A stretch of 43,148 nt of DNA from CAYGJN01 sp964350135 (GCA_964350135.1 CAYGJN010000005.1:1-43148); one strand, 5' to 3'; positions 8,255-16,295 are shown, numbered from the stretch's first letter. The notes: generated by a model from the letters alone, not told the origin. Numbers and translations: made by a program.

Positions 8255-8755
8255 GTGGATGATAAAAACAAAGCAATAAATATTGATGAAATTGATCTTG
8301 AAAAGCTAGAGCTGGCCACTACTAGTATTCCTTCAAGTCTTCCTTATGCTCACTCCAGGGGCTCTGCTCCTATTAAAATTATTAATAGAAAGCATATAGC
8401 TAAACGTGGTATTGAGGCCATGAATGAGCAAGTTGATATTCAAATCAAACAAATCATGGAACAAGTTAAGCTTTTATCTGAACAAGTAGAAGGCCTTAAA
8501 GAAAAGAAGAAGCTCTCTCAAATTATTTATGGCGCACAAATGAATTTTAGGCCCATCCCAAGAGAGTCCTATTATCTCTACGAAAAAGATCAAGAATATA
8601 TTCTCTCTATTCTTTCTCCACAAGAATGGGGTGAGAGTTTTATGAGTAAACAAAGCTTTGTGGCCAAAGTTTATCTCAGCGGAGATTACTCTTGGGAAAT
8701 ACTTGAGTCTGGACAAAAAATTAAGGTTCCGACAGCGCTTGCTCATCAGACCTAA
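8255..8755 (+). CDS. DUF2452 family protein
   Basis: A 166-residue soluble protein that I recognise as DUF2452 by the order PSSLPYAHSRGSAPIK, then a coiled-coil-like helix (about 52-85) with EQVDIQIKQIMEQVKLL, then YGAQMNFRPIPRESYYLYEK and a C-terminal segment with SILSPQEWG. The function of this family is unknown to me. The start is GTG (8255), with GAGTTGGG about 5 bases upstream; no ATG is available in frame near it. No signal peptide is present, so it is probably cytoplasmic. It lies alone between the permease and a response-regulator gene. Confidence 0.75.
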   Translation: MDDKNKAINIDEIDLEKLELATTSIPSSLPYAHSRGSAPIKIINRKHIAKRGIEAMNEQVDIQIKQIMEQVKLLSEQVEGLKEKKKLSQIIYGAQMNFRPIPRESYYLYEKDQEYILSILSPQEWGESFMSKQSFVAKVYLSGDYSWEILESGQKIKVPTALAHQT

Positions 8756-8764
8756 ATAGCTCCA

Positions 8765-8793
8765 TTGCACAAATTCTTTGCTCCCATTAAAAT
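8765..8793 (+). promoter_or_regulatory. candidate sigma70-like promoter, near-leaderless transcript
   Basis: TTGCAC (8765-8770), a 17-base spacer, then TAAAAT (8788-8793). The -10 matches TATAAT at five of six positions; the -35 matches TTGACA at only three. Transcription would begin about 8800, two or three bases before the ATG at 8803. That start has no recognisable ribosome binding site, so the mRNA may be leaderless. Confidence 0.4.
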
Positions 8794-8802
8794 AAATAAT
8801 GT

Positions 8803-9555
8803 ATGAGCGATCCAAAATCCATTCTTGTAGCAGAAGATAGCGAAGATATTCGTTTGCTTATTGCTGATGCTCTTAAATTCCAAGGCTACCGTGTAGTGGT
8901 TGCAGCTGATGGTCTTGAAGCTGAGAGAAAATTTAAAAATGAAAAGTTTAATATGCTGATAACAGATATTAAAATGCCTAAGGTGGACGGAATTACACTT
9001 ATTCAACGATGTCGTGAGATCAACGCTGTTGAGCTTATTCCAGTGATTGCCATATCTGGTAATATAGATGATTTCAAACCAAGACTTGCTCTCATTGATG
9101 ATGTTCATTTCTTAGAAAAACCATTTGAAATTCAGACCCTTTTAGAGAAAGTGGCCGAAGTTTTTCAACCGCCAAAACCTGAGCCAGTTGCTACTGGGGA
9201 TGGAAAAGGGCGAAAGGTTTACTTAAGTGCAGGAGAAGTCCTTATGAAGCAAGGTGATATTGGTAATTCAATGTATTGGGTTATGGACGGAACACTTGAG
9301 GTTATTGTTAATAATAACGGTGAAGAGGTTATGGTGGGCAGAGTTCATAATCATGAACTTGTAGGGGAAATGAGTTTTTTAGATAATAAGCCACGTTCAG
9401 CTACTGTGAAAGCTGTGACTGATAGTGAGTTGTTAGAGATTCCAAATGGTAGGTTTTCAGAAGTCCTAGAGGATCAACCTCGATGGTTTAAGAGTTTAGT
9501 TAGAGTATTATCTGATCGAATTAGAGAGACTAATAAAAGACTTGTGGATATCTAA
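8803..9555 (+). CDS. response regulator with C-terminal cyclic-nucleotide-binding domain
   Basis: Residues 5-122 form a receiver domain: acidic pair Glu11/Asp12, phospho-acceptor Asp55 in LITDIKMP and Lys106 in FLEKPF. After a proline-rich linker, residues about 138-245 form a cNMP/CRP-like jelly roll with the phosphate-binding-cassette pattern LVGEMSFLDNKPRSATVK, including GE at 188-189 and Arg198. No helix-turn-helix follows, so it is not a CRP-type DNA binder. Output probably goes through protein contacts or a nucleotide-dependent switch. No histidine kinase is adjacent. The ATG lacks a ribosome binding site; see the promoter at 8765. The 3' end overlaps the convergent DoxX-like gene by 4 bases. 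Confidence 0.88.
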   Translation: MSDPKSILVAEDSEDIRLLIADALKFQGYRVVVAADGLEAERKFKNEKFNMLITDIKMPKVDGITLIQRCREINAVELIPVIAISGNIDDFKPRLALIDDVHFLEKPFEIQTLLEKVAEVFQPPKPEPVATGDGKGRKVYLSAGEVLMKQGDIGNSMYWVMDGTLEVIVNNNGEEVMVGRVHNHELVGEMSFLDNKPRSATVKAVTDSELLEIPNGRFSEVLEDQPRWFKSLVRVLSDRIRETNKRLVDI

Positions 9556-9947
9556 ACTCTTTTAATAAGAAGAGTCTTGTAAAATTTCCAATAATTTTTA
9601 ATCAACATTCCATACATAACAACAATAGCAATAGTTGTTTTAAGTCCCGCTGGATCTAGCACAGCATGAAAAAGAACAATTTGTACTATGATGGGAGCAA
9701 TAAGAATAAGAGCTAAAGGGATATACATATTTGAAAGAAGCATAAGTCCTACAATGACTTCAACAATTTTTACAGAGGCAAGCATATAGGGTTCACTAAA
9801 AAGGGCCTGGATATACTTGCTGGCCGGTGCTGACATTTCAGGAACTGGAATAAATTGGAAAAAGCCATTTAGTCCAAATAGAAAAAGCATCAGCCCAAGA
9901 CAAAGTCTTGAAATTAGAATAATGGCTTCATTTCTGTTTTTTACCAT
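9552..9947 (-). CDS. DoxX-like small membrane protein
   Basis: A 131-residue protein with four predicted membrane helices. The layout resembles the DoxX family: an N-terminal ISRLCLGLMLFLFGLNGFF, an amphipathic linker with PVPEMSAPASKYIQ, SVKIVEVIVGLMLLSN in helix 2, and two more hydrophobic segments. DoxX-like proteins are found in redox and oxidative-stress contexts, but many have no known function. It begins 3 bases after the stop of the secreted PLD-like gene on the same strand, so the two are probably one transcript. Whether they cooperate is unknown. The 3' end overlaps the convergent regulator gene by 4 bases. Confidence 0.72.
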   Translation of the reverse strand: MVKNRNEAIILISRLCLGLMLFLFGLNGFFQFIPVPEMSAPASKYIQALFSEPYMLASVKIVEVIVGLMLLSNMYIPLALILIAPIIVQIVLFHAVLDPAGLKTTIAIVVMYGMLIKNYWKFYKTLLIKRV

Positions 9948-9950
9948 AAA

Positions 9951-11321
9951 TTAAGGTAGCACAAGTTTAACTGGCATGTCATTAGCACTTGTTCCAAGTT
10001 CATCCCACATATATGTATATTGTTCTTTGAAAGCATCATAAACGTCAACTTCATTTGTTTTAATATTTATAAAATAAAAATTCTCAAAGTTTTTTGTAAA
10101 CGCTGACTTTGTAAGATTCCCTGCGCCTGTAAAAACAGCGCCATCATTATTATTATAGTTAAAAATCAAAAACTTATTATGATGAAGCTGTGGACGTGCT
10201 TTTTTTTGAGCTTCAATTGTAGGCTCAGCTTCTCCAGCATTGGTTTGGATGTATTTTACAAGAGCACCTGATCTTTCTAAACTCGAAACATTTCTTGCTT
10301 CAAAAACCATATTTCTTCCCATTCCAATATTATAGAATCCTGTCCAGTAAAGATCATCATCTGCAACGAGTCTTACTCTTTTACCATCTCTTGCAAGATC
10401 TCGCATATGACCAATGATATCTCTATCTGTAAAACGGTGAGCAGCTACATCAATTCCAATATCAGATCTATTGACAGCGTTTTTGATATACTGCCTTGCT
10501 TTTTTGCCCTCACCTGGAATAAAAAAAGTCTTAATATCGTCTTCTTCAGGAGTTTGAATTTTAGATTTACAGTCTGCTATATAGGAAGCGTATTCTCTAA
10601 TACCTTGATCATGCTTTTGAACACCATTCATTAGACAGAGGTGGGCCTGAGCAAAATAACTTTTAGGGTTAGTGGTAATAAAATGCCAATTCTCATGATG
10701 AGTCACAACTCCAGAGCTCATATTCCCGCTAGAAAATGCAATTTTTATAGTTGATTTAGACTTAGGGTTAACAATAAAAACTTTGTTATGAGCATAACCA
10801 TTTTTATTTTTGCCCTTCCCTCTACCCCCACTAGAGTGGACTTTAATTTTAGATTTTCCACAACTTTTTAACTCATCAATCATTCCTCTTCTAGGGTAAG
10901 TCTTTTTCCCTTTTACAATTTCAGCTTTATCATTATTTGAATCATAGACAAGTGTAACTTTCAAACCTCTGTCTTTCATAGCATCACAAAGAGCATTTTT
11001 AACATCTGAGCTGGAGTATGAAAGATAGGCGAGAAAAACTTCTTTTGTTTCATCATCATTAATCCACTCTAAAAGATTGCGAAGTGGAGAGTTTGGTCTT
11101 TCAGCAGAAGCTTTTTTATCACCTCTTTTGCAATAAACATTTTTAGGTACAGACTTTAACAAATCTCCAGATTGAGATTTTATTGGTTTGTCATACTCAT
11201 AAGCATCACAGACTGGATTAGTAAAACTCACCTTGTATTCAAAGGGTTTGTAGTCGCTTAAACTAACTGCAAATACCACAGTGCTAGAAATTATTGATAA
11301 TACCAGGGCAAAGCTTTTCAT
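9951..11321 (-). CDS. secreted phospholipase D-like protein with two HKD motifs
   Basis: A 456-residue PLD-superfamily protein with a signal peptide (hydrophobic to about residue 19, cleavage near FAVS). Two half-sites are visible. The first is His178-x-Lys180 in AHNKVFIVN followed by FSSGNMSSG. The second is His381-x-Lys383 in HHNKFLIFN followed by FTGAGNLTKSAF. The usual Asp four residues after each Lys is not plain; Asn occurs there instead. Members hydrolyse phosphodiesters in phospholipids or nucleic acids via a phospho-His intermediate. Which substrate applies here cannot be read off, though export suggests periplasmic or extracellular targets. It is the first gene of a two-gene minus-strand unit with the DoxX-like gene. 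A second secreted PLD-like protein lies at 23789. Confidence 0.85.
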   Translation of the reverse strand: MKSFALVLSIISSTVVFAVSLSDYKPFEYKVSFTNPVCDAYEYDKPIKSQSGDLLKSVPKNVYCKRGDKKASAERPNSPLRNLLEWINDDETKEVFLAYLSYSSSDVKNALCDAMKDRGLKVTLVYDSNNDKAEIVKGKKTYPRRGMIDELKSCGKSKIKVHSSGGRGKGKNKNGYAHNKVFIVNPKSKSTIKIAFSSGNMSSGVVTHHENWHFITTNPKSYFAQAHLCLMNGVQKHDQGIREYASYIADCKSKIQTPEEDDIKTFFIPGEGKKARQYIKNAVNRSDIGIDVAAHRFTDRDIIGHMRDLARDGKRVRLVADDDLYWTGFYNIGMGRNMVFEARNVSSLERSGALVKYIQTNAGEAEPTIEAQKKARPQLHHNKFLIFNYNNNDGAVFTGAGNLTKSAFTKNFENFYFINIKTNEVDVYDAFKEQYTYMWDELGTSANDMPVKLVLP

Positions 11322-11503
11322 ATGAACTCCAGAGTCTGTTTAAATACAAAGATTGTTTTACTCAATAATCTTCATATGTAGTAGGGAGTAAATAGAAATT
11401 ACATGGTCCTAAGTGCCTAGAATTACAAAAACTGTCAATGATGTTTTTGCCGGTAATCTTATGGGCCTTGCAGAGAAAAGCAGATTAGTCCGAAAAACTA
11501 TGG

Positions 11504-12376
11504 ATGGGTTATAGGGTAGTATTAATAATATTTATTTGGATAAATTCTGCTTTTGGAGCTGATACTTCTATATGCAAAAATATCAAGGAAGGTCTTGTTG
11601 ATGGGCTTGAGGTCCTTCTAGCTAGAAATATTGAGCAGGATAAGATTGAACACGCACTTAGAAGAGTTCCTGATATTAAAAAAGAGATTCTTAAGATTTG
11701 GGAAGATACAAAAACTCCGAGCTCATTAAAAAAAATAATTAGAAAATTAATTGATTACGATATTGATATTCATATGGTCCCTGAGCAATCTTATGATAAA
11801 GCTCTCTATCTAGTAGATAAAAATCAGGTTTTGGCCTTTAATATCACACCCTCTAGAAATGCGAATATGGATTTATCTAGCTCAATTGCTAAAGAAAAAA
11901 CGAAGATTGATAAATTTATAAATGAAGTGTATCTGAAAAACCAAGACAAAGGTGTCTTTTATAATATTTTCTTAGCTCATGAAAATCAAGAAACATTACT
12001 AGATAGAGTTGGACTATTAGTACATGAGCTTGCTCATATCAGAATGCTTATATTTTTTAATAGAAATATAGCAAGGCTTTCAGGTAAATATCCACAATTT
12101 ATTACAAGAGAAAATCCTCTGGGAAAATATACAATAGATTCAGATTTTTATCATTTTATTCAAGAAATTTATGCTTATCAAAGCCAGCATAGATTTCTCT
12201 CAAATAGCAATGGTAAAACATATAATGATTACTCTGACCTTTTAGGTGACCAGCAAATTTTACATTCTCAAAAAGTAAGAGTGAAAATATCTCGTTTTGT
12301 CATTGATGAATATAGAATTACGAATCCAGAAGTTTTAAAAATAAAAGATTCAACATTACATGAACTTCTTAATTAA
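11504..12376 (+). CDS. secreted protein with HExxH zinc-protease motif
   Basis: A 290-residue protein with a signal peptide ending near SAFGA (residue 19). The centre carries LLVHELAHIRM, a zincin HExxH motif (His174, Glu175, His178). A possible third ligand lies about 43 residues on, at Glu221 in HFIQEIYAYQSQ, which would suit a gluzincin arrangement. I do not recognise the wider family, and no pro-domain is evident. It would act in the periplasm or outside the cell. The ATG at 11504 lacks an obvious ribosome binding site. A short reading frame (11413-11514) overlaps the start by 11 bases. The 3' end overlaps the convergent adenosine-deaminase-like gene by 8 bases. Confidence 0.7.
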   Translation: MGYRVVLIIFIWINSAFGADTSICKNIKEGLVDGLEVLLARNIEQDKIEHALRRVPDIKKEILKIWEDTKTPSSLKKIIRKLIDYDIDIHMVPEQSYDKALYLVDKNQVLAFNITPSRNANMDLSSSIAKEKTKIDKFINEVYLKNQDKGVFYNIFLAHENQETLLDRVGLLVHELAHIRMLIFFNRNIARLSGKYPQFITRENPLGKYTIDSDFYHFIQEIYAYQSQHRFLSNSNGKTYNDYSDLLGDQQILHSQKVRVKISRFVIDEYRITNPEVLKIKDSTLHELLN

Positions 12377-14000
12377 TTTTTTCTCGCATGGCCCAAAGAA
12401 GATTAGAGAGATAAGGTCTTCTAGTTTCTCCCGTTGTTACCATCAAAAGTTTTGTAATCTTAAGATTTGCTGCATCAGTATAAAGTAGAATAAGCATTTC
12501 TCTAATGAAGTTTGTACTTAGGGTAATATAATTATCTGTACCGACTCCAAGTTTTAAACTCTTTTTTTCCCACCATGAAAATGGATGATCTTTATAATCA
12601 GGGAAAAAATAAGTAAGGCGATTATTTGATGATGGAAGAGAGACAACATTGACTTTTTTGTCAATTAATCTATTCAAAACATCATGCTGGTAATGTTCAA
12701 CTTCACGGGCCGTATGAAATTTTGTTTTTAAAAAAATCAAAATATCATCTTGGTCAAGTTTTGATCCTTTAATAATTTTATCTCTAACCTTAGTATCAGA
12801 TCTCCAATCCATATCCATTATTTCTTTGTAGTCTCCTGAGGATTTCTCAAGTGCTTCCCCATGCCCATTTAGTTCTATGACACGTTCAAATAGCATATGA
12901 AAATAGAAATTAGGATTAATCCCAAGGCTTAGACCATGCTCTAGAGTATCTATATGCCAAATATTCAAAGAGTTATCAACTGCCTGCACTCCTTTTCTTA
13001 AGGTATGCCAGGTTTCACCGTGATGTGATCTAATTTGAAAGCCCTTGTATTGCAGCTTTCTAAAGCCTTGTTTCATTTCTTCAAAATGGGTTTTACGATA
13101 AAGATCTTTTTCATCACCTACAGTATCTACATTATAGAGTTTGCCAGCAAGGTATGGATATTTTTCTATCATTTCTAGTAAGCTGTCTATCTGGTGTAAA
13201 AAGAATTCTTTTTTACTTTTAAAATTCTCTTTATCATAGAAGTGCGCTTCTTTTCTAAAACTGGGGGATAGTATAAAGTCAAAATCTGGGTGTTTATCTT
13301 GGAATTTTTTAAAACCTTTGTAAAGACCAAGTACTACATCTTCAGGAGTAATCTTTTTAAGCCCCGGGATCTCATCTTCTTTTTTTGCTGAATCTCTAGT
13401 GAGTGAAAATTTTAGTCTTACTCGGCCAACATTATATTTATGATAAAGTTCTTCGGCCATATGAAATGCAGCTTCTTCATGTGCCTTTTTATTTGTAAGT
13501 ATAAGTTTTGGTAATAAAAGTATTTTAAGGTACCGCTCAAAAAACTCGTCATGCTGGAGACGGATAAGTGCGTCCACATCTTCAACGGATTTAATAGGTA
13601 AAACTTCTCTTCCATAAGTTTCAGCAATTTTTTGTTCATAAATTTTTTTATTTGGACCAGTCAGAAGCTTTTTTAATCTTGGAAAAATAAACTCTGCAGT
13701 AAGAGAGCCTGTTAAGTGAATATGTTCCTCATTATACTTAAGAGGGAAATTTTGAAAAAATTTAAAAAGGGCCTTTGATACTGGATGATCAAGAAGGATA
13801 TTAATATCTGTTTCGTCTTGCTGGAAATCTGTAAGAAGGCCTTTGAAATGAGTCACGTCTTTATGCAGACTTGCATTTTCTTTTAAAAGCATCGAGTGTG
13901 TTGCTATTTCCAGAGTGTCATTAATGGAGATTCCATTAGTTTCACTAATAATCTTTGTGAGAATAGAGCTAAGCTCTAGTATTTTCTTATCTTGTGGCAT
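12369..14000 (-). CDS. divergent adenosine/AMP deaminase-like protein
   Basis: A 543-residue cytoplasmic protein with the amidohydrolase landmarks of the adenosine deaminase family in order. These are HIHLTGS (metal ligands His93, His95), SHHGETW (His326 as ligand, Glu329 as the proton shuttle of HAGE), TLEHGLSLG (His355 of the RIGHG position), LPSSNN (the cxSN segment) and GVGTDNY with Asp489. The usual TDDP reads TDNY, so the second Asp, which contacts the purine in mouse ADA, is Asn490. It is about 200 residues longer than typical ADA, with an N-terminal helical extension of about 85 residues and inserts. Deamination of a purine nucleoside or nucleotide is likely, but the substrate is open. 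No ribosome binding site is seen at the ATG. Confidence 0.78.
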   Translation of the reverse strand: MPQDKKILELSSILTKIISETNGISINDTLEIATHSMLLKENASLHKDVTHFKGLLTDFQQDETDINILLDHPVSKALFKFFQNFPLKYNEEHIHLTGSLTAEFIFPRLKKLLTGPNKKIYEQKIAETYGREVLPIKSVEDVDALIRLQHDEFFERYLKILLLPKLILTNKKAHEEAAFHMAEELYHKYNVGRVRLKFSLTRDSAKKEDEIPGLKKITPEDVVLGLYKGFKKFQDKHPDFDFILSPSFRKEAHFYDKENFKSKKEFFLHQIDSLLEMIEKYPYLAGKLYNVDTVGDEKDLYRKTHFEEMKQGFRKLQYKGFQIRSHHGETWHTLRKGVQAVDNSLNIWHIDTLEHGLSLGINPNFYFHMLFERVIELNGHGEALEKSSGDYKEIMDMDWRSDTKVRDKIIKGSKLDQDDILIFLKTKFHTAREVEHYQHDVLNRLIDKKVNVVSLPSSNNRLTYFFPDYKDHPFSWWEKKSLKLGVGTDNYITLSTNFIREMLILLYTDAANLKITKLLMVTTGETRRPYLSNLLWAMREKIN

Positions 14001-14056
14001 GTAAACTTATCGAATAATTTCATTTAAACCTCAGTTTAAAACTGTTTTGCTCAAGT

Positions 14057-14089
14057 TTGTAACCTACTAGAAATACGGTATGATATAAT
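14057..14089 (+). promoter_or_regulatory. candidate promoter for the CxxCxxC protein gene
   Basis: TTGTAA (14057-14062), a 16-base spacer and TATGAT (14079-14084), overlapping a perfect TATAAT at 14084-14089. GAGAGG lies just before the ATG at 14105. The region also holds the short palindrome-like CAGTTTAAAACTG at 14032-14044. Confidence 0.4.
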
Positions 14090-14104
14090 TAATGAGAGGT
14101 TCAT

Positions 14105-14716
14105 ATGGATTTTATAAAAAATGTTTTTAAATCTAGTAAAGAATGTCCACTTAAAGCTTTTTTTCTCGCATCAAAAGACAGCCCTGATTTTGCATTAAAA
14201 ACAGCTTTAGTTAATTTAAGTAAACTAGAAGATGAGGTTTCAAACGATGGTGATCTTCTTTTTTGTGCCTTAGAAGATAGTGTTTTCTCATCTCTTCAGG
14301 CTACTTATTTTGAAGAAATGTTTAGCTCTCTTAAAAATAATCAAGAATATGCAATGGATCTTGTTAAACAATATGCAGAGTCTAAAAACTCAAGAGACTT
14401 ATTGGTTTATGAACAAGCTCAAACTCATGTGGACTATATTATTAAAGGTGGATCATGCTCTGGTTGTGACCAATGTGATCATCATAAAGATGTAGATGAT
14501 TTAAGGCCTTATTATGAAAATGGAGATTTAAACTTTATCATTAAGCTCTATTTAGGCATGCAGACTATTAATTTGGCCATGGAGGCCTTGCTTTTTACTC
14601 ATATTCCTAAATACCCTGAATTGATTCCGCTTTTAGACAGGGCCAGGATTGCTGAGTTTAGAACATTCATATTTTCATATACAGAGCAAAGTTTTGAAGA
14701 AATGCTTGAGTCTTGA
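14105..14716 (+). CDS. uncharacterised protein with CxxCxxC cluster
   Basis: I do not recognise this 203-residue protein. It lacks a signal peptide and membrane segments and looks largely helical. Its one striking feature is SCSGCDQCDHHKD, with Cys118, Cys121 and Cys124 followed by His126 and His127, a plausible metal or Fe-S site. Single cysteines also occur at 14 and 54. It starts 104 bases from the divergent adenosine-deaminase-like gene and is followed after 24 bases by the MATE exporter on the same strand. The ATG has GAGAGG upstream. Confidence 0.6.
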   Translation: MDFIKNVFKSSKECPLKAFFLASKDSPDFALKTALVNLSKLEDEVSNDGDLLFCALEDSVFSSLQATYFEEMFSSLKNNQEYAMDLVKQYAESKNSRDLLVYEQAQTHVDYIIKGGSCSGCDQCDHHKDVDDLRPYYENGDLNFIIKLYLGMQTINLAMEALLFTHIPKYPELIPLLDRARIAEFRTFIFSYTEQSFEEMLES

Positions 14717-14740
14717 GAGTATCTAGTCTAATTTCTATCA

Positions 14741-16069
14741 ATGTCTATTAACAAAGAACGTCTGAAAAGAATATTCTCTCTTTCAATTCCTATTATTGCG
14801 GCCATGGCCAGCCAAAATGTAGTTAATCTTATTGATACTGCGATGGTAGGTAGTTTAGGGGATGCTGCTCTAGCGGCAATAGGTATTGGTGGTTTTGCTA
14901 CCTTTATGTTCCAGTCAGTGCTTATGGGAGTCTCTGTAGGTGTCCAGGCCCAAGCCTCTAGAAGAAAAGGCGAGGGGAATCTAGAAACAGCTGCTTTACC
15001 TCTCAACGCAGGACTTCTCATTACATCCATTGCAGGTCTTGTTTTTAGTTTAATTCTCTATGGGCTTATTCCTAAAATTTATCATTTTCTAAACTCAGAT
15101 CCTGATGTTATGGAAGTTGGAATTCCTTATTTGCAGATGAGGATATTAAGCACCATGTTTATTACCATGAATTTTTCATTTCGTGGTTATTGGAACGCAG
15201 TTGATATGCCTAAAGTTTATATGAAAACTTTATTCGTGATTCATGGAAGCAATATTATCTTAAGCTATATTTTAATATTTGGTAAATTTGGATCTCCCCA
15301 GCTTGGAGTTACTGGAGCAGGGCTTGGTACTTCACTCTCATATCTTATTGGATCTATTATTTATTTTTATTTAGCTTTTAAACTAGCTAAGCCTCATGGC
15401 TTTTTTGAAGGACTACCAAAACTTTCTAATATTAAAACATTAATTAAGATCTCAATTCCAAATAGTCTTCAGCAATTATTTTTTTCATCTGGCTTTACAG
15501 CAATGTATTGGATTATTGGATTAATTGGAACGAGAGAATTGGCCGGTGCCAATGTATTAGTGAGCCTGATGTTAATAGCTGTTCTGCCAGGTCTTGGGTT
15601 TGGTATTGCAAATGCTACTCTTGTTGGTCAGGCCATGGGCCGAGAGGACCCGGAGGATGCTTATGAATGGGGTATTGATGTAGCAAAAGTATGTTTTGTA
15701 TTTGTACTTATTCTGACGATTCCTTTATGGCTTTTATCAGAAACTGTTCTAGGGATTTTTATTCATGACCCAATGACCTTAGAGCTCACATTATTACCAT
15801 TAAGGATTATGGGTTTTATAGTGGCCATTGATAGTGCGGGATTAACTATGATGAGTGCTTTGCAAGGGGCCGGTGATACAAAATCTCCAATGCTTGCAAG
15901 CGTTGTTTTACAATGGTTGATATTTTTACCACTAGCTTATCTGATTGGCCCAATGCTGGGCCATGGTCTACTGGGTGTTTGGTGTTGGTTTGGTTTTTAT
16001 CGTTTGATCCAGACAATTACTTTTTGGTATCTTTGGTACCGAAGAGGCTGGGTCAATATTAAGGTTTAA
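14741..16069 (+). CDS. MATE family multidrug/metabolite efflux transporter
   Basis: A 442-residue inner-membrane protein with about twelve predicted helices in two homologous halves, the NorM/DinF-like layout. Typical stretches are IPIIAAMASQNVVNLIDTAM in helix 1 and GLGTSLSYLIGSIIYF. The second half repeats the N-terminal pattern: ISIPNSLQQLFFSSGFTAMY, then GFGIANATLVGQAMGREDP, then GDTKSPMLASVV. These transporters export cationic or organic compounds by Na+ or H+ antiport. The ATG lies 24 bases after the previous stop and has no clear ribosome binding site. Nothing nearby indicates the substrate. Confidence 0.92.
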   Translation: MSINKERLKRIFSLSIPIIAAMASQNVVNLIDTAMVGSLGDAALAAIGIGGFATFMFQSVLMGVSVGVQAQASRRKGEGNLETAALPLNAGLLITSIAGLVFSLILYGLIPKIYHFLNSDPDVMEVGIPYLQMRILSTMFITMNFSFRGYWNAVDMPKVYMKTLFVIHGSNIILSYILIFGKFGSPQLGVTGAGLGTSLSYLIGSIIYFYLAFKLAKPHGFFEGLPKLSNIKTLIKISIPNSLQQLFFSSGFTAMYWIIGLIGTRELAGANVLVSLMLIAVLPGLGFGIANATLVGQAMGREDPEDAYEWGIDVAKVCFVFVLILTIPLWLLSETVLGIFIHDPMTLELTLLPLRIMGFIVAIDSAGLTMMSALQGAGDTKSPMLASVVLQWLIFLPLAYLIGPMLGHGLLGVWCWFGFYRLIQTITFWYLWYRRGWVNIKV

Positions 16070-16076
16070 ATTAGAC

Positions 16077-16160
16077 TTAAGACCAGCTTAAAACTAAAGT
16101 TAATAAAAGGGCCCCTATTTGGACTATTCTATTGTTTTGCATTTTTCTAAGTGTTTTCAT
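16077..16160 (-). CDS. small membrane peptide candidate (27 residues)
   Basis: This short frame starts with ATG at 16160, preceded by AAAGGAGCTTAATC, so AAGGAG lies 7 bases away, and ends with TAA at 16077. The peptide has a basic, polar N-terminus (MKTLRKMQNNR) and a hydrophobic segment (IGALLLTLVLSW), the shape of a tiny single-span membrane peptide. It sits in the 226-base gap between the MATE gene and the basic secreted protein and converges on the MATE stop. Coding status rests only on the ribosome binding site and the peptide shape. Confidence 0.4.
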   Translation of the reverse strand: MKTLRKMQNNRIVQIGALLLTLVLSWS

Positions 16161-16252
16161 GATTAAGCTCCTTTGCTCTCACTACTTAAATAGAAGCAAT
16201 CTTGATGCCAAGCTAAGAGCATCTAAGTCTTTGTAAAAAGGGGGATTATGAT

Positions 16253-16279
16253 AAAACTAGGGGCCAATTGACCCCTTAG
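16253..16279 (-). terminator. rho-independent terminator after the basic secreted protein gene
   Basis: On the minus strand CTAAGGGG and CCCCTAG form a stem with one bulged base around an 8-base loop, followed directly by TTTTAT. It lies 17 bases after the stop of the gene at 16296-16676. Confidence 0.6.
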
Positions 16280-16295
16280 AAGGTGTCTTAATGCT

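Noticed and set aside
10407..10634. Plus-strand frame opposite the PLD-like gene
   Set aside because: It lies wholly inside a well-supported coding sequence, has no ribosome binding site and no recognisable motif.
12369..14000. RADAR-type antiphage system (RdrB)
   Set aside because: There is an adenosine-deaminase-like protein, but no RdrA-like ATPase beside it, and the neighbours are a CxxCxxC protein and an HExxH protein.
16159..16236. Plus-strand short frame starting at ATG 16159
   Set aside because: No ribosome binding site and a composition without a signal or span; the overlapping minus-strand frame at 16077-16160 is far better supported.
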